The notes beneath the pieces are model-generated. The model saw only the letters and a list, made by a program, of their open reading frames with translations, made no database searches and was not told the origin of the DNA. DNA of 64,000 bases from Owenia fusiformis (lineage: Eukaryota > Annelida > Polychaeta > Sabellida > Oweniidae): positions 39,062,867-39,126,866 of the forward strand of contig CAIIXF020000008.1 of assembly GCA_903813345.2 (NCBI GenBank). Reading direction: 5' to 3'. How positions within the stretch are numbered: the stretch's first letter is position 1; each line of letters starts with the position of its first letter. This document shows positions 12,501 through 23,000 of the stretch, in pieces. A program made the position numbers and the translations under genes.

Positions 12501-13113
12501 TAGAAAAATATGAGTTTTGCTTTCCTATTATTTGCTGAGGCTTCGCCATCTATTTTGCTAACTTCGGTGATTTCACAACAGCCTGAAAAATAATATATTT
12601 TTCAAAAATCTGCAAAAATATAGAGGTATAAATTGACATTACTAAAAATTAATTATAAATTTTCAAAAATTTCAAAGTATGTTTAAGTTTCTAATGTTTT
12701 CATAATGTTTCTGTTCAAACTGAGCTACAATTCATCCTTTAACTTCTTAAGATTATTTCTTAAATTTTACCTTCATCTGTTTCTACTTTAAGGCCCACTA
12801 GTAAATCTGTAAGCACCTTTTTTGACCATTGTGTTGCGTTTTTCTCGGTCCTGAAATTTCATATGGTATAATCATGTAATTTTTTCAATCATCAATAAGC
12901 AATAATTTGACCCTTCCCCTATAAGAAATATGTTTAATTTGGACGGATTCCCTAGACACTATAAATTCTATAGAATCAATAAAAGGTACAATTAAAGACT
13001 TTAATTTAACTCTGAATGAAAATGTAAACTTACCAGTGCCAATTGTTCACATTAGTAGCATCAGCCCTTTCCTCAACAATCCATCTAGGGTCACCTTCTC
13101 CCCATTTGGCCAT
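6341..13113 (-). CDS. AHSA1: AHSA1, activator of Hsp90 ATPase (Aha1), 9 exons
   Basis: A complete gene for the cytosolic co-chaperone that binds the Hsp90 middle and N domains and stimulates ATP hydrolysis. Exons in transcription order: 13113-13034, 12850-12771, 12582-12472, 9146-9061, 8917-8797, 8458-8364, 7503-7363, 7121-7020, 6565-6341. The junction phases are consistent and give 1,041 nt, 346 aa plus stop, close to the 338 aa of human AHSA1. The N terminus starts MAKWGEGDPRWIVEER and contains NVNNWHWTEK, matching the conserved NxNNWHW motif that tunes Hsp90 nucleotide exchange. The N-terminal Aha1 domain covers about residues 28-160 (TEVSKIDGEAS, EIPNLSDEN, EYSQGMILPT). A linker of about 45 residues follows, then the START-like C-terminal domain (about 205-345; YRALTERERVQAFT, KQTFGYGA near the end). 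Intron 3 is inflated to 3.3 kb by a duplication and transposons. Confidence 0.96.
7020..7121 (-). CDS. AHSA1: AHSA1 exon 8
   Basis: Acceptor ctatag|AGGG, donor ATGTG|gtatgt. 34 codons, including RVQAFTRGP and FGGNVAGQF. Confidence 0.93.
7363..7503 (-). CDS. AHSA1: AHSA1 exon 7
   Basis: Acceptor tttcag|GCTT, donor GAGAG|gttggt (weak beyond GT). Starts the C-terminal START-like domain (VDLYRALTERE). Confidence 0.92.
8364..8458 (-). CDS. AHSA1: AHSA1 exon 6
   Basis: Acceptor tttcag|AATA, donor AAAG|gtgcgt. Encodes YSQGMILPT and the Lys/Asn/Thr-rich interdomain linker. Confidence 0.93.
8797..8917 (-). CDS. AHSA1: AHSA1 exon 5
   Basis: Acceptor ttacag|ATTC, donor GAAG|gtacta. Encodes the helix before the linker (LGQYIKKLKE). 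Confidence 0.93.
9061..9146 (-). CDS. AHSA1: AHSA1 exon 4
   Basis: Acceptor attaag|GCAA (an AAG acceptor with a poor tract), donor GAT|gtaagt. Encodes KFKGTMEIPNLSDEN. Confidence 0.94.
9151..9945. repeat. Copy B of the AHSA1 intron-3/exon-3 tandem duplication
   Basis: From the start of the intron next to exon 4, this segment matches 11117-12580 almost base for base. It lacks the 489-bp insertion present at 11203-11691 and about 186 bp next to the exon (12298-12485). Confidence 0.9.
9838..9945 (-). pseudogene. Truncated duplicate of AHSA1 exon 3
   Basis: On the minus strand it encodes CCEITEVSKIDGEAS through YEWEIK, nearly identical to exon 3. The acceptor side is replaced by sequence of the neighbouring repeat element (aaaaatgttgtg) and the donor end is deleted, so it should not be spliced as an exon. 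Confidence 0.88.
9946..10525 (-). repeat. Interspersed repeat with (GTCC)n and 'aatggccgccattt' motifs
   Basis: Read on the minus strand it begins atcccatcgaacgaagttcg, has a GTCC/GTAC microsatellite (10360-10480), then cccgattttgttcatatttt, then alternating patches of aaatggccgcc. The same order recurs at 38436-38830 and 49509-50400, with partial copies at 57660-57900 and 59045-59460. No protein is visible. Confidence 0.8.
10820..11110. repeat. Foldback element, copy 1 (right end truncated)
   Basis: Long inverted arms: atcagcgactaacttttgg and catccgtgcaagtattgga on the left pair with tccaatactttgcatgg and aaaagtaagccgctgat on the right, around a loop of about 45 bases. The outer left arm (agctgaataatagtgacc) has its partner only in copy 2. 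Confidence 0.75.
11117..12580. repeat. Copy A of the AHSA1 intron-3/exon-3 tandem duplication
   Basis: Matches 9151-9945 and includes the functional exon 3 at its right end and a TIR insertion at 11203-11691. Confidence 0.88.
11203..11691. mobile_element. piggyBac-like miniature element (TTAA target)
   Basis: Ends aggcccac...gtgggcct, flanked by gtaa on the left and ttaa on the right. The duplicate copy at about 9241-9247 preserves the empty site ctat-ttaa-ccatag. So 489 bp was inserted at a TTAA that was duplicated, with one base since mutated. No coding capacity. The TTAA target points to piggyBac; the TIR sequence alone would not. Confidence 0.8.
12472..12582 (-). CDS. AHSA1: AHSA1 exon 3
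   Basis: Acceptor ttttcag|GCTG, donor tcag|gtatgt. Encodes CCEITEVSKIDGEAS and LIFFYEWEIKAEW. A truncated second copy lies at about 9838-9945. Confidence 0.95.
12771..12850 (-). CDS. AHSA1: AHSA1 exon 2
   Basis: Acceptor tttcag|GACC completes the last Trp of NNWHW, then TEKNATQWSKK. Donor G|gtaaaa, phase 1. Confidence 0.94.
13034..13113 (-). CDS. AHSA1: AHSA1 exon 1
   Basis: Start ATG at 13113, donor TG|gtaagt, phase 2. Carries the MAKWGEGDPRW start and most of the NxNNWHW motif. Confidence 0.96.
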
Positions 13114-13690
13114 TTTATGATGTTTAGTTTAACTGAAATGGTTTAGATTATCATTGATGAACTTCAATGTCAATTAATTTTCACCAATATTCATTACCAA
13201 ATACTTTACTGCAAACAATTGCCATCTACTTGCCTGAATGGCTTCATGAATGTTACCAGATTGAATGTTACCAGATTGAATGTTATTTGGAAAGATATGC
13301 TGCCATTTTTCTCACAGATAACCTGGATTAACATTCATTTGGCTATCACGTTGGTAGCATTTGTAAAGCCATTCAGAAAAAATTTGATGGCGGATAAGCT
13401 AAAGTGAATTTGCATTGGCAAGTTGAGAAGTGCCAAAACGTCTGTCTCAAAAGAAAAGATAGAAATTAATCTTAAAGAGTCAATTGTGGTAAGAAGTCAT
13501 AAAGTAAGGGCTGAAAAAATCAATTTTTGGAATATAATGTAGGGCTGTACCTGATGTCTTTACAACTACTCTTCAAGGTAGGTGTGGCACCGGAGATGAT
13601 AGAAAACCATTTAACAAAAGGCAGCAGAAAGGCAGTAATAAATATGGGGTAAATTCACAATTTTAATTAACATTAATAAGTCGAATAAAA

Positions 13691-13945
13691 AGCGACTTAC
13701 TTTTGGTCTCTAACTGAGTCTTACATCAGTATCATCCATCCGTGCAAGTATTGGATACAAGTCTTGATCGAAAAGGAAGTACTTCAGCGCTCCAATACTT
13801 GCACGGAAGGGTGAAAATGATGTATGACATAGTTAGAGAACAAAAGTAAGCCGCTGATCACCTTAATTCGTATTTCAAAGGTCACTATTATTCAGCTAAC
13901 CATTTCTCCGTGGAGAGCCATAAGTTTCAAAATCTAAAATGGCTC
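13691..13945. repeat. Foldback element, copy 2 (left end truncated)
   Basis: Same palindromic core as 10820-11110, plus the intact outer right arm (ggtcactattattcagct) that matches the inverted left arm of copy 1. Confidence 0.75.
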
Positions 13946-14225
13946 TCAAAGTGAGTAAAGATATATAGTTCACTATAACAGTGATAGAATTTGAATAGGA
14001 TAGATTTTAAACCTTAACATTCAAAAAATAGATTTATGGTTTACAACTCATTTTAAAACTGAAAGGAAACTCCCTGGTTGGCCAATGTACCGCCTAGGAA
14101 GTCCATAAAAATTATTAGCTCACCCCCCCTACGTCATTTTCATGATAGTCTGCATAGTTTGTATTTTCATCTCTAATTTAGCTCACTTCTAACTCTATGA
14201 TTTGAACATAAAATAGTCTAATGTG

Positions 14226-14685
14226 AAGTGTTGTCGCGATTAATCGATACATCGCGATATACATCGCCAAAGCTGGTTTTGGCGATGCATCGATGTCTGA
14301 AACAAAACATCGATATTTTTAAAAAAATTTAATTTGCTAAAAATCGCCCTTTCTTATCTTATTTTGACGCAAATTGCCTACCTTTTTTCATGTCTTATTT
14401 CATTTCCCAATGTTTTCTGATATTCTTTCGCTTTAAAACTGTTTTAGCTAGTCGAATTGAACCATTAATAATTAAAGAATTTACTTTACTTTCATTTCAC
14501 CGTTACTAGAAGTTCCCGGATGTACCAGCCTACTCTTATTAATATGTTCTGTTCGGTATTTTAGTGCATTAGCCTTCGGTATTTCAGTGCACTTTTCTCG
14601 AACTTTTTCGCGATGTACATCGATGTTTACTACTGAAAATTGCCGATGCATCGATGTACGATTATGGCACATCGCGACAACACTA
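14226..14685. mobile_element. hAT-like nonautonomous element with 8-bp target duplication
   Basis: Inverted ends agtgttgtcgcgat / atcgcgacaacact. The flanks ctaatgtg (14218-14225) and ctaatgtg (14686-14693) are identical 8-mers. The interior is rich in atcgatgcatcg-type palindromes. The 8-bp duplication and ends beginning TAG are typical of hAT. No transposase. Confidence 0.85.
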
Positions 14686-15341
14686 CTAATGTGTGAGGTA
14701 AATTAAAAAAAATTCAAGAACAAAACTGAATGCAAATCTTCCCCACAGAAGAATTTATAGGGGTAGAATGCAGTGCCCAATCATTGAACCCCTTATGATT
14801 ATCTGGGTGCCAATCAAGTCCTACGAATGCTAATTGACGTCATATCTAATAATACATTATAAGGGATAACCTTTATGTCACTATACCGTAGAATAAATGA
14901 ATAAAGAAAATGTCAAAAACATGTGGCTTATGAAAAAAATGTCATAGCAACCAAATAAACCATTTAGAGTACAATCAGGATAATTATTATAATTTAAAAG
15001 ACACAAATCGTAAGCTGATCATTTACCTGTATTCGGATGGTCGTATATTTTGCCTCGAACCTTCTATCCCTTGCTATATAAGAAAAATAAAAAAGCAAGA
15101 AGAAATTTCTGGAAAACCGGAAGTACAAATTTGTCTGTGGGAATCTAGGTCATGACACGCCAGAAGTTGGTATCGCGGGAAAGACAAAATTTGAAAACCA
15201 AATTGTAACACTTGTTTCACCAACATCGCTTGATATATGACAGAAAACTTCTTCAAATATTAGAATATACAATGATTTCGATCTAAAGAATAATACCAAA
15301 AAAGAAAACTGGGAGAATCATCTTGTATCAGTGAGTACATG

Positions 15342-15531
15342 CACAGGAAGTTGTATCACTAGCCTAGGCCTAGAGCTATCAAGACCTTTTTCGGCCTTTA
15401 TTAGCCTAGATCTATGGGCTTTTGCCCCCCACCCCTCTCATAAGAGATGAATTCCGAGATTGGGGAAGGGCAAAAGGCTCCGTTAGGGCCAAAAAAGGAG
15501 GCCCAAAAATGTCTTGATACAACTTCCTGTG
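15342..15531. mobile_element. 190-bp TIR miniature element
   Basis: Perfect 17-bp inverted ends cacaggaagttgtatca / tgatacaacttcctgtg, with further pairing inside (gagctatcaagac / gtcttgat; aaggcctt-type tracts). Confidence 0.8.
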
Positions 15532-15589
15532 AGTAGCCTACATGTTTGTTTCAAGTTCCTAAATTTGTCTTCACAGTTGTTGTTGTTGT

Positions 15590-15740
15590 GTACCCCCATA
15601 AATGATAAATGTGGGGTTATTTTGAGTTTTTTGATATTTCGGACATTCTCAAAATTAATAACAAATGTCCGAAATATAAAAAAACCTCAAAATAAATATC
15701 AAAAAACCTCAAAATAACCCAACATATATGGGGGTATTGT
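15590..15740. repeat. Foldback element
   Basis: tacccccata near 15591 pairs with tatgggggta near 15730. Inner arms gatatttcggacatt / aatgtccgaaatat and copies of cctcaaaataa complete a long hairpin. Confidence 0.7.
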
Positions 15741-15972
15741 TGTGTTGCATACGCCGCTGTTTCCTCGGCAGTTCGTCTCGTGTACTGTAATTTCTCTTTG
15801 TGCTCTCTCATGTGCTTCAATTTTCACTTGTTGCGCAGATATTGTATTCCATTATTTTGTTTCCAAGGCAGTGGCGTAGGAATAATGTACGCTAATATGC
15901 CAATGCGTAGTGTTGAAGTGAGAGCATGGGCTCTTTTTCTATGTTCTTCAGTCATATTTTCATACATATTGC

Positions 15973-16254
15973 AGGGGCGTAGCCAGCTTTCAGTTAGGGG
16001 GGCTGCGATCGCCCAAAAAATTTTGGTTATCAGTCAGAGGGGGGGGGGGTGCGATTGTGGCATAAACTAGCCCAAAAAATAAGATTTATTTTGAATTTTA
16101 CAAAAATTGATGCAACTTCCTTCAAAATTGAGCTACAAGCTTCAAATAAAAAGCATTTTAAAGTTTGTTTCTTCTTCTTTCTCATGATTTTATTTTAATT
16201 GGTTATGGGGGGGGGGGGGTGCACCCATCGCTTCCCCTCTGGCTAGCTACGTGA
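15973..16254. mobile_element. TIR miniature element (caggggcgtagccag family)
   Basis: The left end caggggcgtagccagc pairs imperfectly with the right end ctggctagctacgtga. Interior G tracts (ggggggggggtgcgat / gcacccatcg) are also inverted. Confidence 0.6.
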
Positions 16255-16863
16255 GTTTAAAATAACTGGTTTGTGGTCTCAAGCACTCCAAAGGAATGTT
16301 TTTAGATGCATGTACTACTCCAAGAAATACATAACGAAATTCACCTAAATGATGAGAAGGTTCGTGCCACTTTAAGAAAAGACCAAGAAACTGAGCTTGG
16401 TTCCATAAAACCTCAGATAAAACCAAATTATCTATATGTATCTCAGACCTGCCAACATACCATTTATGGGGAACCTATTGTAAAAGTTTTGTTTTTTCCT
16501 TCTAATAACATTCAACTTTTATTTATGGGAACAATTAATCAAAATTAATTTCAAATTAATTTAAGTGTGACAAGACCCTTTAAAGTACAAGTTTATGTAT
16601 ACGTTTTCAAAACAACTTTTATCGAAACCTCTCTAGTGTGAGAACAGTTACCCGCCCAATTAATCTCTTTATGAATTATAAATCATGGTTAGTTAGTAGT
16701 ATTGCAATTGCAACATCAAGATCACCCTGTATTTAATCAGAGACATAATAATAGATAACACATATCATCTGTCTCTGATTTACTATGGTTATTACCATTT
16801 TCTTTGAAGAACAATGCAACAAGAAGCAATGGGTACGTGAAATCATGGAGAGAGTCTAGCATC

Positions 16864-17058
16864 ATGATCAGAGTTCTATTTATTGGACTGTTGTGTGTGG
16901 GTCTCGCCTATGGGAGAACTTCATGCTCCTGGGGTGTGGAGGTTGCCGAGTCATTCAACCTCTCATCGACAACCAGCAGGATCTTTAGTACAAAAGATAT
17001 TGTACCCGTCAACGAATATATTAAAAACCTTGAAGTTTACCCTCTTATAGCTCCAAAG
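16864..17058 (+). CDS. CATSPERG: CATSPERG-like exon 1
   Basis: 65 codons, donor CCAAAG|gtatgt, phase 0. ATG at 16864 is chosen because it starts the signal peptide directly; an in-frame ATG at 16804 would add 20 hydrophilic residues. Confidence 0.82.
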
Positions 17059-20000
17059 GTATGTACAGTATTGAGAAGTCATTGATAAATAACTAAGGAT
17101 ATTGAATTTTGAATGAAAGGGTCAGTAGCTGTAATTCTCATGATCCTGAACACTATTATATTTTTCATTCATAAATGAACAATAAGAAGACTGAAAATAT
17201 CAGATTGAAAAAATAGAGAGAAAATAGCCTGTCCAATTGGCCTGCTTTCAATGAAATCTAACTATCTTTATTGTATTTCCAGGATGAAGCTGTTTTCGCT
17301 TACCCCTATGTCCTAAAAATAAGATTATTGTGCCAAGATGCGGTAAGTTACATGCATACATATAAATGTATTGCATAATTTTTAATCATAACTAATCATT
17401 ACTATTAATTCAATGACTATTGCCCCCCTGTAGCCAGGATTTGCCAAGAGGGGGTTCACTTTTTGAAAAATTCCAGGGGGAGGTTCACATGTAACAATTT
17501 TTGTCCAAAAATGGCCAAAATCAATTAAAAAGTGCTCAGAATGGTGAAAATTGCATGATTTTGAAAGATTTTTTGGCAAGGGGGGGAGGTTCGCTCAAAC
17601 CCCCCTGGCTACGGGCCTGTTTGAGCAGTCAGTTCGCACATCCTAAATCCTGCTCTTGAGTCCCGCTGGACAATTTTATTTTCATTTTAGTTTAATTTTT
17701 AAGATTCAGCTGGAAAGTAACATTTTGCTTAAACTATCCACAATTCATTGGGCCCTGGTCTTAAATACTTTGAAGTTTTTGCAATTAAGATCAATTGTTC
17801 ATGAATCTTTTTTTGTTTAGGACCCATTTTTACAAACAAGGCGCTTGATTCTTTTTGGAATCACCCCTGAGGTCCATATGGAATATGAGCTTGAAGACAG
17901 CACCTACATTAGCAATACATTACATGGTCAGCTGTTAGATCTTATGAAATACCCAGGTGAGTGGGGGGAGGGCAGGGGGTAAATTGAAGACGACTCCTAC
18001 ATTAGCAATACACTACGTCACGGCAAGGGCGTTACAATACCCGGGAATTTATCGGTTCGTGCAGTACTTGTTTGTGATAGCGCCCTCTGTAGGTCACTGT
18101 GCTTAATAGCCTACAGTAATACAGGGTAGGATATCGGGAATTCGGTCAGTTTCTATCCGTCGATTACGCTATGAATTGAAGCAAGTGTGACCACTTTATT
18201 CACTTAAACAATTGATAATTGATTAAATCTTTAAACAAAATCGATAAACACGTTATACACTTCCTATCTCCTTAGAAATTAGCATGTATTTATGGATTGT
18301 GTTTTCGAACAAGGCTCGACCCAGACCAATAGGGAAATCCTTATGCTAATTAGTATGACGTCATATTTTCCTGGGGAATCCTAGATTTCAAAGCCTCACT
18401 GTTATTGTGACAGTGTCAAATGTAAACGCTCTTTTTGCAGACAGAAAATTGACAGATTAGCTTTTAACTTTCAGCTTTGATGTTTAAATATTCTGTATTT
18501 CTACAGGACTTCTTGCTGAATATCATATAATGTTATAACTTGATTTGGACCATGCCTGATTGATCATTCTGAAATTTTGATTGTCGTTCATCATTATTGA
18601 TTGGCAAGAAAAATAATTCCTATTGTTTTCCAGCGAAGTCAAAATGTTACACCATGAGTTATGATGTCGAGTTTGCATCATGTTAAATTCTGCTAGTGAT
18701 TAGAAGTCCATGCACAAGCATACACATATGTCTCTTATGATAAGAGACAAACACACCTAGGCTCCAGGCCGTGGATGGAAATATAAAACTATTTAAGGCA
18801 CAAACTGGTATTTAATAGACCGATATGTAGTGTCTGCCATGTATTGAAGGTAAAACAATGTGCATTATTAATGTTACTTCTATCAATACATGGATTGTGC
18901 AATGGAAAAGCAATGGCACAATCAAAAATGTGCATATCAATCGTGAATATCTCTCGGTTCAAAGCTTATTTCCAACAGATTCGTGTCAAAATATGTGTCT
19001 GAGTAACAGTTATACATTATAAGATCGCAAACTCTTACCAATTATCAGCCGAATGGCTCATTTTCAACGAAATGTCCTTAAGACAACAGCCCTGGGTCGC
19101 GCCTGAGACCAAAAACTATTTCAAATAGCCCTCCCCTAAATATATTGGATAATCACATTTATGCGTGCGCGCGCAGCTCATCCACTGAACGAAACGCCAC
19201 TTCCTGCTGAAATCACCGGGTATTGATCTTTCCCTTGGTCACGGTCAGCTGTTAGATCTTATGAAATACCCAGGTGAGTGGGGGGGGGGGGGTAGTTTGA
19301 AGACAGCTCCTACATTAGCAATACACTACATGGTCAGCTGTTAGATCTTATGAAATACCCAGGTGAGTGGGGGAGGGGGTAGCTTGAAGACAGCTCCTAC
19401 ATTAGCAATACACTACATGGTCAGCTGTTAGATCTTATGAAATACCCAGGTGAGTGGGGGAGGGGGTAACTTGAAGACAGCTCCTACATTAGCAATACAC
19501 TACATGGTCAGCTGTTAGATCTTATGAAATACCCAGGTGAGTGGGGGAGGGGGTAGCTAGAAGACAGCTCCTACATTAGTGTTATGTATCTGGTTTCGGT
19601 ACTGGTCATTAAGATATCTGATACCCTTAACTGAGTTTACCATGCCTATAGCAGACATTTGTAAGTCTGGCTTCCTACTAGAAACACACTAACTATGTAG
19701 TTCTTATATTATGTTTGATGTATAATAAAGTCTTGATACAAAACACAACATGGTGTCAGATGTGGGATTCAGAATTAGTAATGATCATATTTCAATGAGA
19801 TGACTGTTAAAGTTTAATTTGTTTTTAAACTAAAAGAAGGGAGATGTTATGTATCTGGTTTCAGTACTGGTCATTAAGATATCTGATACCCTTAACTGAG
19901 ATTACCATGCCTATAGCAGACACTTGTAAGTCTGGCTTCCTACTAGAAACATACTAACTATGTAGTTCTTATATTATGTTTGATGTATAATAAAGTCTTG

Positions 20001-23000
20001 ATACAAAACACAACAATTAGCAATACACTACATGGTCAGCTGTTAGATCTTATGAAATACCCAGGTGAGTGGGGGAGGGGGTAACTTGAAGACAGCTCCT
20101 ACATTAGCAATACACTACATGGTCAGCTGTTAGATCTTATGAAATACCCAGGTGAGTGGGGGAGGGCAGGGGGTAAATTGAAGACAGCTCCTACATTAGC
20201 AATACATTGCATGGTCAGCTGTTAGATCTTATGAAATACCCAGGTGAGTGGGGGAGGGCAGGGGGTAAATTGAAGACAGCTCCTACATTAGCAATACATT
20301 GCATGGTCAGCTGTTAGATCTTATGAAATACCCAGGTGAGTGGGGGAGGGCAGGGGGTAAATTGAAGACAGCTCCTACATTAGCAATACATTGCATGGTC
20401 AGCTGTTAGATCTTATGAAATACCCAGGTGAGTGGGGGAGGGCAGGGGGTAAATTGAAGACAGCTCCTACATTAGCAATACATTGCATGGTCAGCTGTTA
20501 GATCTTATGAAATACCCAGGTGAGTGGGGGAGGGCAGGGGGTAAATTGAAGACAGCTCCTACATTAGCAATACATTGCATGGTCAGCTGTTAGATCTTAT
20601 GAAATACCCAGGTGAGTGGGGGGAGGGGGTTGCTTAGCAGGGGGAGGTAGAGGGTGATAGTATGGATAGGGGAATGGCAGACAACAAAAAGATTGATAAC
20701 ATTTCAAATAATGCGATTCATAGGGCTAAAATATTTCAACACAATAATTAATTTGTTAGAAAGTTAGTTTTGGAATATACTGGATTATATATGGACTACA
20801 AGTTTAACTAACCTAATGAATAATTATGTATTTTACATTGTACCTGTACTCTCAGCCATCAATGTTTGGGCTTATAAAATCCCCAGTTTTCTAACACGGG
20901 GAATCTTAGCTTCATGTTACATGTATTTAGGTCTGTCTTATTTATATTGAGTACATTTATGTCATTTTATCTTGCAGAAAGTTTCTCGCTGACGCATTGT
21001 TTCCAGGCAGTATGTGAACCAATCTGGACTGCCCCCCTTCCTATACACATGAATACAAAGTGGATCCACATCACATTCACTCTACCAGGCTTTAAATATA
21101 TGATGCCAACTTATAGGTGAGTTTTGAGTACATGATGTCAACTTTTTTGTGAGTTTTGAGTACAAAGTTCAAACTAATAGGTGAGTTTTGAATACACAAT
21201 GCCAACTTATACTGTATATGGGTTTTGAGTACGTGTTTTGAGTACATGATGCCAAATTATATTTGACTTTTGAGTACACATTTCCAACTTATGGGTGAAT
21301 TTTGAGTACATGATGCCAACTTGTAGGTGTGTTTTGAGTTCATTGTTCCAACTTGTAGGTGTGTTTTGAGTATATGGTTCCAACTTATAGGTGTGTTTTG
21401 AGTATATGGTTCCATTTTATAGGTATGTTTTGAGTATATGGTTCCAACTTGTGTGTTTTGAGTATATGGTTCCAACTTATAGGTGTGTTTTGAGTACATT
21501 GTTCCAACTTATAGGTGTGTTTTGAGTATATGGTTCCATTTATAGGTATGTTTTGAGTATACGGTTCCAACTTGTGTGTTTTGAGTATATGGTTCCAACT
21601 TATAGGTGTGTTTTGAGTACATTGTTCCAACTTATAGGTGTGTTTTGAGTACATTGTTCCAACTTGTAGGTGTGTTTTGAGTACATTGTTCCAACTTGTA
21701 GGTGTGTTTTAAGTACATTGTTCCAACTTGTAGGTGTGTTTTGAGTACATTGTTCCAACTTATAGGTGTGTTTTGAGTACATTGTTCCATTTTATAGGTG
21801 CGTTTTGAGTACATTGTTCCAACTTGTAGGTGTGTTTTGAGTACATTGTTCCAACTTGTAGGTGTGTTTTGAGTACATTGTTCCAACTTGTAGGTGTGTT
21901 TTGAGTACATTGTTCCAACTTGTAGGTGTGTTTTGAGTACATTGTTCCAACTTGTAGGTGTGTTTTGAGTACATTGTTCCAACTTGTAGGTGTGTTTTGA
22001 GTATTTGATGCCTATTTATAGGTGGAACCGGAGCCAACTGTGACCTGATATGTGCATTTTGAGTTCATGATATCAATTTATAGGTGGGTCTTGAGTGCAT
22101 AATGCCAATTTTAGTACATAATTTTTGTTGAGTCATGAGTACATGATGCCAACTAATTGCTGATAAGTCTTAAGGGGATGTAGAATGTCTTCAATAACTT
22201 GTTTATTAAATATTTTAACTGTATAAAATGTTACACATACATGTACAGTGTAAACACATTGTTGGGAAATAACAAAAACTAAATTGAAAGATAATTTTTT
22301 CAGTAAAATGATATCAGTCAATGGCTATGGTACTGAATTATCCCCCAAACCATTCAGTCTGCTTGGAGACAGTTACAGCATCTCCAGTTTAGATGTGAGT
22401 GTCCCTCTGTCAGTCCATCAGACTCCTAATCTGGCCCAGGCCTCAATTGCTAGTGGATTCACCCAATCCAACATAGGACTCTTCAGTGAGGATCACTTCA
22501 AGACTTTTAACACATTTCAGGTAAGTAACATGGTCAAGGTAAGATATTGATACATGTATGTCTCAAATGATGTATTTTACACCCACTTGAAAATCATTGT
22601 TTCTGCACTTCCATGCAAACTGTACTCTGAAGATTTACATCAATTACTTAAATCCCTTTACTTGTAATGATAACAAACACAAACATCATGATATTGCTCA
22701 ACCTTAGTGCATTAATCCAGGGCCTATAGCCAGATTTTGCCAAGGGGGAGGGGGTCAGTTGTTAAATAATTTCATCCCAGCTACCAGCTTGCTCTGTATC
22801 TTGTTTGGAGTAAATAAAGGAAGGTCTAGCAAATCAAAATGATAAACATCAATCTTTCATATTGAAAAAAAGAATTGTCATTAACTTTTTCATTCACATT
22901 CATTAATTTAAATATCATTCTTGTTTTTAGTTTGATATATTGGAGCACCTAGCGACATCTATAGTCTGTCCCAGCAGTCTCAACATAACAGGAAATGACA

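Larger units (their letters stand above)
13114..16863. other. Intergenic region between AHSA1 and the CATSPERG-like gene
   Basis: The two genes are head to head, about 3.75 kb apart. No coding sequence is supported. The space holds small mobile elements (13691-13945, 14226-14685, 15342-15531, 15590-15740, 15973-16254). I see no clear promoter motif. Confidence 0.5.
17957..20640 (+). repeat. Donor-spanning tandem array of exon 3 (about 11 extra copies), interrupted by two mobile elements
   Basis: The unit of 86-92 bp holds the last ~60 nt of exon 3 (from acagctcctacattagcaat), the donor CCCAG|gtgagt and about 25 intron bases. Extra donors lie at about 19274, 19363, 19451, 19537, 20065, 20152, 20244, 20336, 20428, 20520 and 20612, all with intact gtgagt. 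A further unit, starting near 17985, was split by an insertion at 18024-19237. Confidence 0.92.

Noticed and set aside
14481-14672. Minus-strand frame of 63 codons
   Set aside because: Lies in the terminal palindromes of the hAT-like element; no motif.
21257-22037. Several overlapping minus-strand open frames of 60-116 codons
   Set aside because: They are frame shadows of the 32-bp exon 4 donor array; the peptide is just the repeat unit translated over and over.
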